A DNA stretch of 64,000 nucleotides from CAZVCJ01 sp964625745. GTDB lineage: Bacteria; Chloroflexota; Anaerolineae; VGOG01. The stretch spans positions 3,946 through 67,945 of the forward strand of contig CAZVCJ010000004.1 of NCBI GenBank assembly GCA_964625745.1, read 5' to 3'. Numbering within the stretch: the stretch's first letter is position 1; every line of letters starts with the position of its first letter. Shown here in pieces: positions 1 to 8,476 of this stretch. The position numbers were made by a program, and so were the translations under genes. The notes beneath the pieces were generated by a model that worked only from the letters and a program-made list of their open reading frames with translations, made no database searches and was not told the DNA's origin.

Positions 1-2
1 AC

Positions 3-1673
3 GGAGGCAGCCATCCCCGGCACCTCACGGAGGCTCTGCGAGCGGTGCATGACCATCTGGTGGAGCTGGGCTTGCGAGACGAGGTTACCCTGCTGGTGAG
101 CGGAGGCATCGCCGCCGCTGAGCACGTTCCCAAGGCCATCGCCTGCGGGGCGGATGGGGTGGTTGTGGACTTCTCTCTCCTGGTCGCCCTGGGATGCGCA
201 CTGTGGGCGGATGAGCGCCATCCCTGCCCGGTGGAGGGCGGGGAAGTTGGCCCCGATTGGGGAGCCCAGCGCATCGTGAACCTCATGGCCGCCTGGCGGG
301 ACCAACTGCTGGAGGTGCTGGGGGCTATGGGGATGCGCGATGTGCGGCGCCTGCGCGGGGAGACGGGCCGGGCCATTTTCTACCCGGAGGAGGAAGAACA
401 CTTCCGTTCTCTGTTCCCCCTGAGGCGAAAGGAGACTTCCGTCACCCAGTTGCCGCCAGACTTCCCGGAGGGGGACTTGCGGTGGACGCCGGAACTCCTC
501 CAGGCCACTCACATCCAGGCCGAGACAGGGCGTCTCCCTGAACTGGACATCGAGGCGCGGGTGGGATGCTCAGGTGGAGGGTTTGACTGTCTGCGGTTCG
601 CTTTCGAGCACGAAGGTGACCAGGTGCCCTTCGAGGAGGACGAAGAGCTCGATCTTTCCCTGGAGTTGAACCGGCGGGGAGAGGGCCCTCGGCTTTACAT
701 GCCGCTTCCCTTCTACGGGGCAGGGATGTCCTTCGGCTCCATAAGCCTCAACACGATGCTTGCCAGGGCCAAGGCGGCCAGGACTCTGGGCATCTTCGTA
801 TGCACCGGCGAGGGAGGCTACCCTGATGAACTCGTCCCCTATGCCGACCACGTCATCACCCAGGTGGCCACGGGTCTCTTCGGCGTGCGGGAGGAGACCA
901 TCCAGCGGGCTCCCATCGTGGAGTTCAAGTACGCGCAAGGGGCCAAGCCGGGTTTGGGAGGCCACCTGCTCGCCAGCAAGGTAACGCTTGCCGTGGCCCA
1001 CATGCGGGAGGCGGTGGCAGGGCGCAGTCTTTATTCTCCGTTCCCCTTCCACAGCGTCTACTCGGTGGAGGATCACAAGAAGCACGTGGACTGGATCAAG
1101 GCCATGAATCCCCGTGCCCTGGTATCGGTGAAGGTCTCCACTCCCACGGACGTGGACATGGTGGCAGTGGGCATCTACTATGCCGGGGCCCACATCATTC
1201 ACCTGGACGGCACTTATGGCGGGACGGGAGCGGCGCCCGAGGTCAGCAAGAAAAACATCGCCATGCCCATCGAATACGCCATTCCCAAGGTGCATCACTT
1301 TTTGGTGGAGGAAGGCATCCGCGATGAGGTCGTCTTGATGGCCTCAGGAGGCATCCGCACCGCCTACGACGTGGCCAAGGCCATCGCTTTAGGGGCCGAC
1401 GGCGCCGTCATCGGCACGGCTGAGCTGGTGGCCCTGGGATGCACCCGCCTGGGAACCTGTGAGAAGGACAAGGGCTGTCCCTTTGGCATTACGACTACTG
1501 ACCCGGAGCTCTCTGCCCTCATTGACTCCGATGAGGGGGCACGGCGCATCGTCAACATGTATCGTTCGTGGCGGGCCCAATTGGTGGGCATTCTCAAGGC
1601 CCTGGGACTCAGACGTATTGGGGATTTGAAGGGAAGAACGGATTTGCTGGCGTATTTGGAGGAATATGGATAG
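3..1673 (+). CDS. Glutamate synthase-like FMN/Fe-S protein with duplicated barrel end (5' partial)
   Basis: The reading frame is open from base 3, so the true start lies outside the window. Residues counted from the first visible GTG (45) show a complete FMN-barrel region typical of the synthase domain of glutamate synthase, which reduces 2-oxoglutarate plus ammonia to glutamate: FYGAGMSFGS, the EGGYP stretch, GGTGAAPE and ASGGI. A cysteine cluster (C-x5-C-x5-C, beginning GCTRLGTC) should hold the 3Fe-4S centre; bacterial GltB usually has C-x5-C-x4-C. Before this domain, residues 1-120 repeat its last quarter (HLVELGLRDEV, VSGGI, GADGVVVD, ARRIVN-like QRIVN), so an earlier barrel copy precedes it. 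In that first copy the cysteine cluster is degenerate, with only two Cys. The gene overlaps the next by 8 nt, indicating one operon and probably one enzyme complex. Confidence 0.85.
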   Translation, partial: GGSHPRHLTEALRAVHDHLVELGLRDEVTLLVSGGIAAAEHVPKAIACGADGVVVDFSLLVALGCALWADERHPCPVEGGEVGPDWGAQRIVNLMAAWRDQLLEVLGAMGMRDVRRLRGETGRAIFYPEEEEHFRSLFPLRRKETSVTQLPPDFPEGDLRWTPELLQATHIQAETGRLPELDIEARVGCSGGGFDCLRFAFEHEGDQVPFEEDEELDLSLELNRRGEGPRLYMPLPFYGAGMSFGSISLNTMLARAKAARTLGIFVCTGEGGYPDELVPYADHVITQVATGLFGVREETIQRAPIVEFKYAQGAKPGLGGHLLASKVTLAVAHMREAVAGRSLYSPFPFHSVYSVEDHKKHVDWIKAMNPRALVSVKVSTPTDVDMVAVGIYYAGAHIIHLDGTYGGTGAAPEVSKKNIAMPIEYAIPKVHHFLVEEGIRDEVVLMASGGIRTAYDVAKAIALGADGAVIGTAELVALGCTRLGTCEKDKGCPFGITTTDPELSALIDSDEGARRIVNMYRSWRAQLVGILKALGLRRIGDLKGRTDLLAYLEEYG

Positions 1674-4353
1674 ACTCTCATTTGCTCAGAAGATCATCGC
1701 CTCTCGCAGGGGCTTGATGGAAGGCATGCCTCCTCGGCTGACGCACAAGGCCGAGGCCGAGGGCGGCTGCGGGGTGGTGGGCCTGGCCTGCTCCGAGCCA
1801 GTGGCCGGGCGAACCATCCTCGCGCCTTCGGCGCAGATGCACAACCGTGGCAACGGCAAGGGCGGAGGCATCGCCGCTGCCGGCCTCTCGCCTCAGCAGA
1901 TGCGGGTCTCGCGGGAGCAGTTAGCCAATGATTACCTGATCCAGGTTGCCATTCTGGACCCGGCGGCCAGAGAGGACGTGGAACGGGAATTCATCTCCCC
2001 CTTCTTCGAGGTGCACCAGGCCTATCGTATCCCTACTTTGGACGATTATCGCGAGGTGGAGGGGCTGGAGGTCCGCCCTCCCGACGTCTGGCGCTACTTC
2101 TGCCGCGTCAAGGAAAAGGAACTGATCCACTTCATTGAAGAGCATGGCCTATCCGACCTCGATCCTCGCCGGGCCGAGGACGAGTTTGTCTATCAGAACA
2201 CCTTCCGCCTGAACCGCCGTTTCTACGCCTCCCTGGGCGAGAAGCGGGCCTTTGTCCTCTCCCACGGCCGGGACATGATGGTCCTCAAAATTGTCGGCTA
2301 CGCCGAGCAGGTGGCTCGATACTACCTGCTGGAGGATTTGGAGGCCCACGTCTGGGTTGCCCACCAGCGCTATCCCACCAAGGGGCGGGTCTGGCACCCG
2401 GGCGGGGCCCATCCCTTCATTGGCCTGGACGAGGCCCTGGTGCACAACGGTGACTTCGCCAACTATCACGGCGTCTGCGAATACCTGAGGCAGCGCAACA
2501 TCTATCCCCTCTTCCTGACCGACACCGAGGTCTCGGTGCTCCTCTTCGACCTCTGGAACCGGGTCTACGGCTATCCTCTCGAGTACATCATTGAGGCCCT
2601 GGCCCCGACCACGGAGCGGGATTTCGAGATGCTGCCTGAGGAAAAGCAGCGGGTCTACCAGGCCATCCAGACAGCCCACATCCATGGCTCCCCTGATGGT
2701 CCCTGGTTCTTCATCATCGCCAGGAGCCTGCCCCACGAGGCGAATGGCCAAGGGTTGCCGTTGCAGCTCCTGGGGATCACCGACACTTCCATGCTCCGCC
2801 CTCAAGTGTTCGCTCTTCAGGAGGGTGCGGTGCAGATCGGTCTGATTGCTTCGGAGAAGCAGGCCATTGATGCCACCCTCAGAAGCCTGGCTGAGGACGA
2901 TCCGCGCATCTGTCCCGTCGCCGACAGGTACTGGAACGCGCGAGGGGGGAGCTACACCGATGGGGGAGCCTTCGTCTTCACCGTGGAGCGCCCCCCCACC
3001 CCCCCCTGCCAGGGAGGGATGGGGGGGCGGGCCAGGTTGACCTGCACCGACAAGTTTGGCCGCGTCATCTCCACGCCGCCTGGGCAGAAACACAATAACC
3101 CTACTACCCCTTCGACTATGCTCAGGGCAGGCGTCTCCATTGCAGAGCCTCGCCTATCCCTGGAGAGGGCAGTCAGCACCCGCCTCGAAGCCGCAGAATC
3201 CCCAACTCTCTTTCGCTACATCGCAGGGAAGCCTGTCCTGAGCGAAGTCGAAGGGATGAGAACCTGGGATTACGGCACGCTGGCCTGGCTGTGCCGTCGC
3301 ATGGAAAGGCTGGCCGAGGAGGGGGACAGGGAAAGAACCCTGGCCGTCGAGGTGTTGACCCTGCTCTACGACCGCCGTTACGATACCGGCGACAAGAAGC
3401 GAAGCTCGGTCGTGGCCATGCTCGAGGGGAGCATTTACGCCATCCTCTGCGCCGTCCCGCTTTTGGGTGAGGGTCGCCCCGGTCGGTATCAGCGCCTCGA
3501 TTGGGAGGGCCGGGGACAGTTGCGAGAGCCCGGAAGTACTGGGCAGATTCTGGTCATTGACGTGCGCTACTTTCCTTCCGAGGGGGAATCGAGCGCTGCC
3601 CGGCTCATCGTCGAAGCCTATCATGGGGGTTGGCGGCATTTCATCGTCTTCGACTTCCGAGGGCAGCGGTTCTGTGCCTGCGGTCTCGGTCCTGACACAA
3701 GGGGCGTCCGCATGGACGTTTACGGCAGCGCAGGCGACTACCTGGGTTCGGGGCTGGACGGGGCGGAGGTGCATGTTCACGGCTCGGCGCAGGATCAGGT
3801 GGGGCAGATACTCAAAAGTGGCAAGCTGGTCATCCACGGCGACGTCGGCCAGACCTTTATGTACGGGGCCAAAGGCGGGGAGGTTTACGTGCTGGGGAAC
3901 GCCGCCGGCAGGCCGCTCATCAACGCCGTGGGTCGTCCCCGCGTGGTCATCAATGGCACCTGCCTCGACTACCTGGCCGAGTCCTTCATGGCTGGCGACC
4001 CCCTGAACGGCGGCGGGTTTGTCGTCCTGAACGGGATCACGTTTGACGAGAGGGGGCGGCGCGTGGAGCAGGAGACGCCCTATCCGGGCGGCAACCTCTT
4101 CTCCCTGGCCTCGGGCGGGGCTATTTATCTCAGGGATCCGCACCGCAAGGTCGGCGAGGATCAGCTCAATGGGGGTCGTTTTGTCCCTCTCACTCCTGCC
4201 GATTGGGAGCTCATCTTGCCCTACCTGTCGGAGAACGAAAGATTATTCGGCATCTCTGTCACCGATGACCTTCTGACCGCTGGCGGCGCTAAGCGGCGCC
4301 CTGCCGAGGTCTATCGCAAAGTCGAGGCCACCAGGCTGGCGGTGCTGATTTAA
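1666..4353 (+). CDS. Glutamate synthase: class II glutamine amidotransferase fused to GXGXG domain
   Basis: This 895-residue protein joins the two parts of glutamate synthase missing from the gene before it. Residues about 34-430 are a class II glutamine amidotransferase: CGVVG near residue 35 would supply the N-terminal-type Cys nucleophile after processing, with HQRYPTKG and LVHNGDFANY further on. Residues about 655-840 are the beta-helical GXGXG domain (GSAGDYLGSGLDG, then HGDVGQTFMYGAKGG). Between them, residues about 441-532 hold low-complexity sequence encoded by interspersed repeats (PPTPPCQGG, PVLSEVEG), which cannot belong to the ancestral enzyme. The separation of the FMN part onto another gene follows archaeal-type glutamate synthases; fusion of the amidotransferase to GXGXG without the FMN barrel is less usual. 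Start ATG 1666 overlaps the upstream stop. Confidence 0.85.
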   Translation: MDRLSFAQKIIASRRGLMEGMPPRLTHKAEAEGGCGVVGLACSEPVAGRTILAPSAQMHNRGNGKGGGIAAAGLSPQQMRVSREQLANDYLIQVAILDPAAREDVEREFISPFFEVHQAYRIPTLDDYREVEGLEVRPPDVWRYFCRVKEKELIHFIEEHGLSDLDPRRAEDEFVYQNTFRLNRRFYASLGEKRAFVLSHGRDMMVLKIVGYAEQVARYYLLEDLEAHVWVAHQRYPTKGRVWHPGGAHPFIGLDEALVHNGDFANYHGVCEYLRQRNIYPLFLTDTEVSVLLFDLWNRVYGYPLEYIIEALAPTTERDFEMLPEEKQRVYQAIQTAHIHGSPDGPWFFIIARSLPHEANGQGLPLQLLGITDTSMLRPQVFALQEGAVQIGLIASEKQAIDATLRSLAEDDPRICPVADRYWNARGGSYTDGGAFVFTVERPPTPPCQGGMGGRARLTCTDKFGRVISTPPGQKHNNPTTPSTMLRAGVSIAEPRLSLERAVSTRLEAAESPTLFRYIAGKPVLSEVEGMRTWDYGTLAWLCRRMERLAEEGDRERTLAVEVLTLLYDRRYDTGDKKRSSVVAMLEGSIYAILCAVPLLGEGRPGRYQRLDWEGRGQLREPGSTGQILVIDVRYFPSEGESSAARLIVEAYHGGWRHFIVFDFRGQRFCACGLGPDTRGVRMDVYGSAGDYLGSGLDGAEVHVHGSAQDQVGQILKSGKLVIHGDVGQTFMYGAKGGEVYVLGNAAGRPLINAVGRPRVVINGTCLDYLAESFMAGDPLNGGGFVVLNGITFDERGRRVEQETPYPGGNLFSLASGGAIYLRDPHRKVGEDQLNGGRFVPLTPADWELILPYLSENERLFGISVTDDLLTAGGAKRRPAEVYRKVEATRLAVLI
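2988..3262. repeat. GC-rich and 24-nt interspersed repeats inside the glutamate synthase gene
   Basis: A C-run/G-run palindrome (2988-3029) is followed by two copies in opposite orientation of the 24-nt element with core CCTGAGC...GAAGGG (about 3111-3134 and 3236-3259). All are read in frame by the surrounding gene, adding roughly 90 residues between its two catalytic domains. Confidence 0.75.
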
Positions 4354-4386
4354 GCAGTTTGCCACGGCGATTCGGACATTACGCTT

Positions 4387-4487
4387 AGTGTCAACTTAAG
4401 ACTTCGGAGGTTTCCGGCAGTGCCTTTGCTGGCAAAATCGCGTCTGAAAACCTCCGAAGTCTGGCTCGTTCTTTTAAAGTTGACACT
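4387..4487. repeat. MITE-like 101-nt inverted-repeat element
   Basis: Outer ends are perfect 11-nt inverted repeats (agtgtcaactt at 4387-4397, its complement at 4477-4487). An inner perfect 15-nt pair (agacttcggaggttt at 4399-4413; complement at 4448-4462) makes a second stem. It lies between two convergent genes (glutamate synthase + and M24 protein -), so it could also act as a bidirectional terminator. No coding capacity and no clear target-site duplication. Confidence 0.7.
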
Positions 4488-4513
4488 TATGGTTACGCTT
4501 GCGCCTCCTGGCT

Positions 4514-5707
4514 TCAAACTGGGATCGTCAGGCTCTCCAGGTCGCGGGGGTAGTAGGTGATCAATTCCAGGCCGCCCTCGGTGATGACGACGGTGTCGGA
4601 GTGGCGAAAGCCGCCTAGCCCGGCGACGTAGAGGCCCGGCTCGACGGTGAGGACCATGCCTGGCTGCAGCACGGTGTGATCGCCGCTGTCGAGAAACGGC
4701 CCCTCGTGATAGCGCAGGCCGATGGCGTGGCCGCTGTGATGCTTCCAGTAGGGCATCAGGTCGTGCGCTTCGTAATAACGCCGCACGGCGCGGTCCACCT
4801 CGCTGCATTTGACCCCCGGCCTCAGAGCCTCGAAGGCGACTTCCTGGGCGGCCTTCGTATGTTCGAAGAAACGCTGTTGCTCATCGCTGGCCGGGCCGAT
4901 GATCATAGTGCGTTCCAGCTCTGAGTGGTAGCCCCATATCGCCGCGCCTGCGCCGGTGACCAGCACGTCGCCGGCCATGAAGGTGACGTTCATGGCCAGG
5001 GCGTGGGGAATGGCCGCGTGCCGCCCGATCTGGCCGCGATAGCCCGCCTCCGCGCCCTGGGAGAACATGCTCCGCGCCCGATAGAGCGGGCCCAGCGTGT
5101 CCACCAACGCCAGCGTCGCCTCCTGGCTGGCCCGCAGGCTCACCTCCGTCTCCGTTGCGCCGACCCGCGTGTATCGTTGCAGCAGCCGATGGACCAGGTT
5201 GCCCCATTTTGCGCTCTCGCGGATGAGGGCCAGCTCGGCGGGACTCTTGACCGCCATCTGCGCTTCCACAAAACTACTGATGCGGACCACTTCGGCGCCG
5301 GTTAGCTCAGACAGGTTCGGCCCCTGGTAACCCAGGATCCAGGGGTAGCCGTCGGTGTCGGCGCCGATGCGGCCAGCGATCCCCATGTCCTCCAGCACGC
5401 CCTTGAGAATGACCATCGGGTGTGGATGGTCGGGATACTCAGGGTAGTGATCCACCCGATCCACCACCGCCTCGGCCTGGGCGTGTTCGAGCTCCAGGCG
5501 CGGCACAAAGAGCGCGCGCTCGCCCTGGGCGTTGACGGCCAGCGCCATGGGGCGTTCCGTGGGGATGAAGGCGAAGTCGGTGAAATAGGTTACATAATAG
5601 TTGTCGAACAGGACAGCGCCCGACAGACCTTCGGCGCCGACATACTCGACCAGCTTTTGCGCACGCGCCTCGAATTCTTCTTTGGGAATTTGAATCGTCC
5701 GCTGCAT
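4514..5707 (-). CDS. M24 (creatinase/aminopeptidase P fold) protein with depleted metal site
   Basis: The 397-residue length and two-domain layout match the M24B family: an N-terminal creatinase-like domain (to about residue 160), then the pita-bread domain. Family members with a dinuclear metal site remove N-terminal residues before proline. Here the five ligands are only partly kept. GHAIGL (His near 327) and TVEPGLY (Glu near 356) are intact. The Asp of the usual IDxG is Gly in VTGAG (residue 252), the second Asp is Glu in SELERT (263), and the last Glu is Ser in FRHSDT (near 378). It may therefore be a metal-independent relative (creatinase itself lacks the metals) rather than a peptidase. 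The start is ATG 5707, preceded by a purine-rich ribosome site (aggagaa). Confidence 0.75.
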   Translation of the reverse strand: MQRTIQIPKEEFEARAQKLVEYVGAEGLSGAVLFDNYYVTYFTDFAFIPTERPMALAVNAQGERALFVPRLELEHAQAEAVVDRVDHYPEYPDHPHPMVILKGVLEDMGIAGRIGADTDGYPWILGYQGPNLSELTGAEVVRISSFVEAQMAVKSPAELALIRESAKWGNLVHRLLQRYTRVGATETEVSLRASQEATLALVDTLGPLYRARSMFSQGAEAGYRGQIGRHAAIPHALAMNVTFMAGDVLVTGAGAAIWGYHSELERTMIIGPASDEQQRFFEHTKAAQEVAFEALRPGVKCSEVDRAVRRYYEAHDLMPYWKHHSGHAIGLRYHEGPFLDSGDHTVLQPGMVLTVEPGLYVAGLGGFRHSDTVVITEGGLELITYYPRDLESLTIPV

Positions 5708-5729
5708 TTCTCCTCCTTAATTTTGATGA

Positions 5730-6224
5730 TCACGCCCAGGCCCAGATCGCCCACAGCGCGATCATCGTCAACCCTATCCCAAACTGCAACACGAAAGCCC
5801 AGCCCCAGCCAATGGCCATGCCTTTGGTGACCGCCAGGGCTTTTTTGCGATCCTTGCTGGAGATGAATTCGGTCAAAAAGAGTGCGCCCAGCGCGGCAGC
5901 GATCCCGCCCAGGGGACTGAAGACGATGCTGCCCACTGTCCCCGCGACGAAGGCGATAGCGATAGAGAGCCACCTGGCACCCTCTTGGCGAGCCTTCTTG
6001 CTAATGAGCAGGTTGTCAGAGACCTCACCCAGGATCGCCAACACAGTGATGATGACGAACAGCACTGCGCCCAACGTCCCGAAGCCAGCGACAATGCCGT
6101 AGAGCAGCGCCAGCAACCAGATGACGATAAGGCCGGGGAAAACGGGGACGATCAGCCCGCCAAGGCTCACCAACATCCCCAGGAGTATTAGCAGGTTGAG
6201 TAGAAGCTCTAGTCCGGGATCCAT
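5730..6224 (-). CDS. DUF456 family membrane protein
   Basis: A 164-residue, very hydrophobic protein with about four to five membrane segments. The loop after the second or third helix has EVSDNLLISKKARQEGA, and SPLGGIAAALGALFLTEFI follows; both match the DUF456 family layout, where a charged cytoplasmic turn precedes a glycine-rich helix. Function is unknown in the family. It sits 22 nt upstream of the M24 gene on the same strand and is probably co-transcribed with it. Confidence 0.75.
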   Translation of the reverse strand: MDPGLELLLNLLILLGMLVSLGGLIVPVFPGLIVIWLLALLYGIVAGFGTLGAVLFVIITVLAILGEVSDNLLISKKARQEGARWLSIAIAFVAGTVGSIVFSPLGGIAAALGALFLTEFISSKDRKKALAVTKGMAIGWGWAFVLQFGIGLTMIALWAIWAWA

Positions 6225-6495
6225 TTGTCGTTGAAGTGCATCAATCTGTGTGCGTCCGTTGAATCACTGACTTCACTGAAGCCTCTGAGATCACTGAGGC
6301 CCTTTCAGTGTGATCAGTGTTCTCAGTGCCTCAGTGATTCCGTGGTAGGCACAATTCTAGCATCGCCAGACCGATTGGTCAAAGAGAAGCCCCGATCTGG
6401 GACTGACCGCAAGATCGAGGCTGTGACATTTGCAGCTATTCCTTTTCTCAACGGTGGCCGATCTCGCTTCCTCCTCACCAGGAGCCAGAGAAGAG
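6225..6495. repeat. Intergenic region with 9-nt-period repeats
   Basis: Between the DUF456 start and the pseudo-subtilase stop. About 6240-6345 consists of degenerate 9-nt units around atcactgag / gtgttctca in both orientations. I see no gene in it; the DUF456 promoter should be in the left part. Confidence 0.55.
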
Positions 6496-8304
6496 CTAAT
6501 CGGAGCTATAGTTCTTGAATAGCAAAGGTAGATAGCTCGTCCAGCACTGCGTATATACAGCGGTTACGGGAATTATTAGTGGGCTGTGCTCGTAATTGGT
6601 CATTGTACTGATAACGGTGATCGTCGTGATATAAGGGCCGTAATTTGGCAGGTTGTCTTTATCTATGGAAACCATTGCCGAAGATGGCGTGTAGCCCTCA
6701 GGGCCGCTAATGGAGAGCCAGTCATCTATCGCCGTAGCGCTCCACGTAGCACAGTTTGTATTCGGATTGGTGATTGTCCGCAACGGGAGAACGCCGTGGT
6801 CGCAGACGCGACCCAGGTCAACGACATTGGCGGGTTCCACTTCAAGGTAGTGGGTCGTTGTCATCACAGCGGCGGCCGCATCAATGCGTCCCCAGCCGAA
6901 GTATTCATCCCAACCAGGATCGCCCAGGTCAACAGCCGTGGACGTGATGATGCCCGTTACCTGGACGTTGGTCAAATGGGGGTTAACCGACCAGAGCAGT
7001 GCTGCCAATCCCGATACCTGGGCAGCGGCCGCATAAGTACCGACGAGGGGTGCGGCTGGTTTACAGGAAGGTAAGATACAGACACCCCAGATTCCGACTC
7101 CAGGTGCGGCAACATCCACCTTGTCATTGTAGGTGGTCGAGTAATTGCGGGGGTATTCATCCTGACGGCCAGTGGCAGCAACGGAGACAACGTGCTCAAG
7201 AGCTGCTGGATATTGGTAGGCATCTGGGGGAACAGGATTATTTACTCTGGGATCGCCCGACCCGGCAACGATAAGAGCGCCCTTAGAATAAGCATAATTT
7301 ACTACATTCTGCGTTGAATGGGGGTAGTTGGAGCAGGTGAGTGAGAAGCTTAGGTTTATGATCTTGGCCCCATTATCAGCAGCATAGATAATTCCCCCGT
7401 TTATGTCAGCAATAGACCCGCCACCGTACTGATCGAGCACCTTAACGGGCATGATCTCAGCCCCCCAGGAGACGCCAGCGATGAGTATCGCGTTGTTGGT
7501 CTCTGCTGCCGCGACGCTTGCCACATAGGTCCCGTGCCAAAGATCATCCTGAGGTTCGCCGTGCCAGTTGACAAAATCCCAGCCGTGCACATCGTCTACA
7601 AAGCCATTCCCATTCCTATCGTCGTCGATCCCATTGGTCGCCTTGTCATTCCCGTTCATATCCGTGCCCGTCTCCCCAGGATTTGTCCATATCTTATCTT
7701 TCAACTCGGGGTGCTCGAGATCAACACCCGTACCAATGACAGCGATAACGACTTTCTCGCTGCCAGTGGTGATGTCCCAGGCGGCAGGGGCTCCAATTTT
7801 GGACAGGTTCCAAGGAAAATACGGATCATCGGGGATGACATCCAGAGCGCGAAGACTGTAGCCAGGCTCGATTGCGATAGGGTCTGCAATCTGAACGACG
7901 TAATTGGGCTCGGCGTACTCCACCAGAGGGTTCCGCTTTAGCTTCTCTATCTTCTCTAGCTCCCGGCCCTCGGGCACCGATAGCAGCATGATGCCAAGTT
8001 GGCCCATCTCGTTCAGGATCTCCGCCTTTTCAGCGAGAAGCAAAGACTGGACACTGGCCTTTGGAATGCCCTCCTTGAATTTGACGATGATCTCACCCGC
8101 CTTGAACTCCACCGCGCCACGCCCCCCCTCTTTCCCCCCCAAAGCTTGCCCTGAGCAAGGCTGAAGGGTTGGGGGGGATGAGGGGGGGGCTGGAGCGGTT
8201 GTCGGCGGCATTGGGTCTTCGGCGGAAGAAAGGCAGGGGAGAAGGAGAAAAAGGGCAGTCAAGAGAAGGGTTAAGATCCTTCTGGTCATTGGTATATTCT
8301 TCAT
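6496..8304 (-). CDS. Secreted subtilase-fold protein lacking catalytic Asp and Ser (pseudoprotease)
   Basis: This 602-residue protein has a signal peptide (residues 1-28, LLLTALFLLLPCLSS), an inhibitor-I9-like prodomain (about 65-140) and an S8 subtilase domain (about 150-455). Subtilases need Asp (DTG), His (HGTH) and Ser (GTSMA). Here the first motif reads VIAVIGTGVD, with Gly at residue 191; His 257 survives in HGTYVAS; the Ser motif reads GTYAAAAQVSG, with Tyr at residue 424. The oxyanion Asn of AAGN is also absent (AGSGDP). Each change is in clean, uninterrupted sequence, so the fold is probably kept for binding rather than cleavage. Residues about 39-62 are encoded by an interspersed repeat. 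The C-terminus ends SYLPLLFKNYSSD, a motif shared with other secreted proteins of this window. The ribosome site is GGAGGTG upstream of ATG 8304. Confidence 0.85.
   Translation of the reverse strand: MKNIPMTRRILTLLLTALFLLLPCLSSAEDPMPPTTAPAPPSSPPTLQPCSGQALGGKEGGRGAVEFKAGEIIVKFKEGIPKASVQSLLLAEKAEILNEMGQLGIMLLSVPEGRELEKIEKLKRNPLVEYAEPNYVVQIADPIAIEPGYSLRALDVIPDDPYFPWNLSKIGAPAAWDITTGSEKVVIAVIGTGVDLEHPELKDKIWTNPGETGTDMNGNDKATNGIDDDRNGNGFVDDVHGWDFVNWHGEPQDDLWHGTYVASVAAAETNNAILIAGVSWGAEIMPVKVLDQYGGGSIADINGGIIYAADNGAKIINLSFSLTCSNYPHSTQNVVNYAYSKGALIVAGSGDPRVNNPVPPDAYQYPAALEHVVSVAATGRQDEYPRNYSTTYNDKVDVAAPGVGIWGVCILPSCKPAAPLVGTYAAAAQVSGLAALLWSVNPHLTNVQVTGIITSTAVDLGDPGWDEYFGWGRIDAAAAVMTTTHYLEVEPANVVDLGRVCDHGVLPLRTITNPNTNCATWSATAIDDWLSISGPEGYTPSSAMVSIDKDNLPNYGPYITTITVISTMTNYEHSPLIIPVTAVYTQCWTSYLPLLFKNYSSD
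8121..8190. repeat. GC-rich repeat with nested 24-nt element (composite form)
   Basis: C-runs at 8122-8140 and G-runs at 8169-8189 flank aaag, a 24-nt insert (8145-8168, core CCCTGAGCAAGG), then ttggggggg. It is read in frame just after the signal peptide of the pseudoprotease. The same composite occurs at 43047-43106; insert-free forms are at 14331-14366 and 18639-18674. Confidence 0.8.
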
Positions 8305-8476
8305 TGGTTCTTCACCTCCGTGTAAGCAGTCGGCTAAAAGTTTCTCTTTTCCCCACCCTCGGTAGACAACAGTTTATCACAATGGAGATGTTTTGTCAAG
8401 AGGCGGTTGTTCCAGAGTGCTGCCAGTTCGGTCTGGGAAGTCATGGAACCTTTCTTATCGCTCGGAGAGCCTGAGC

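Noticed and set aside
570..1298. Long open frame opposite the glutamate synthase gene
   Set aside because: It is the antisense shadow of a high-GC gene, with His/Arg-rich sequence and no family resemblance.
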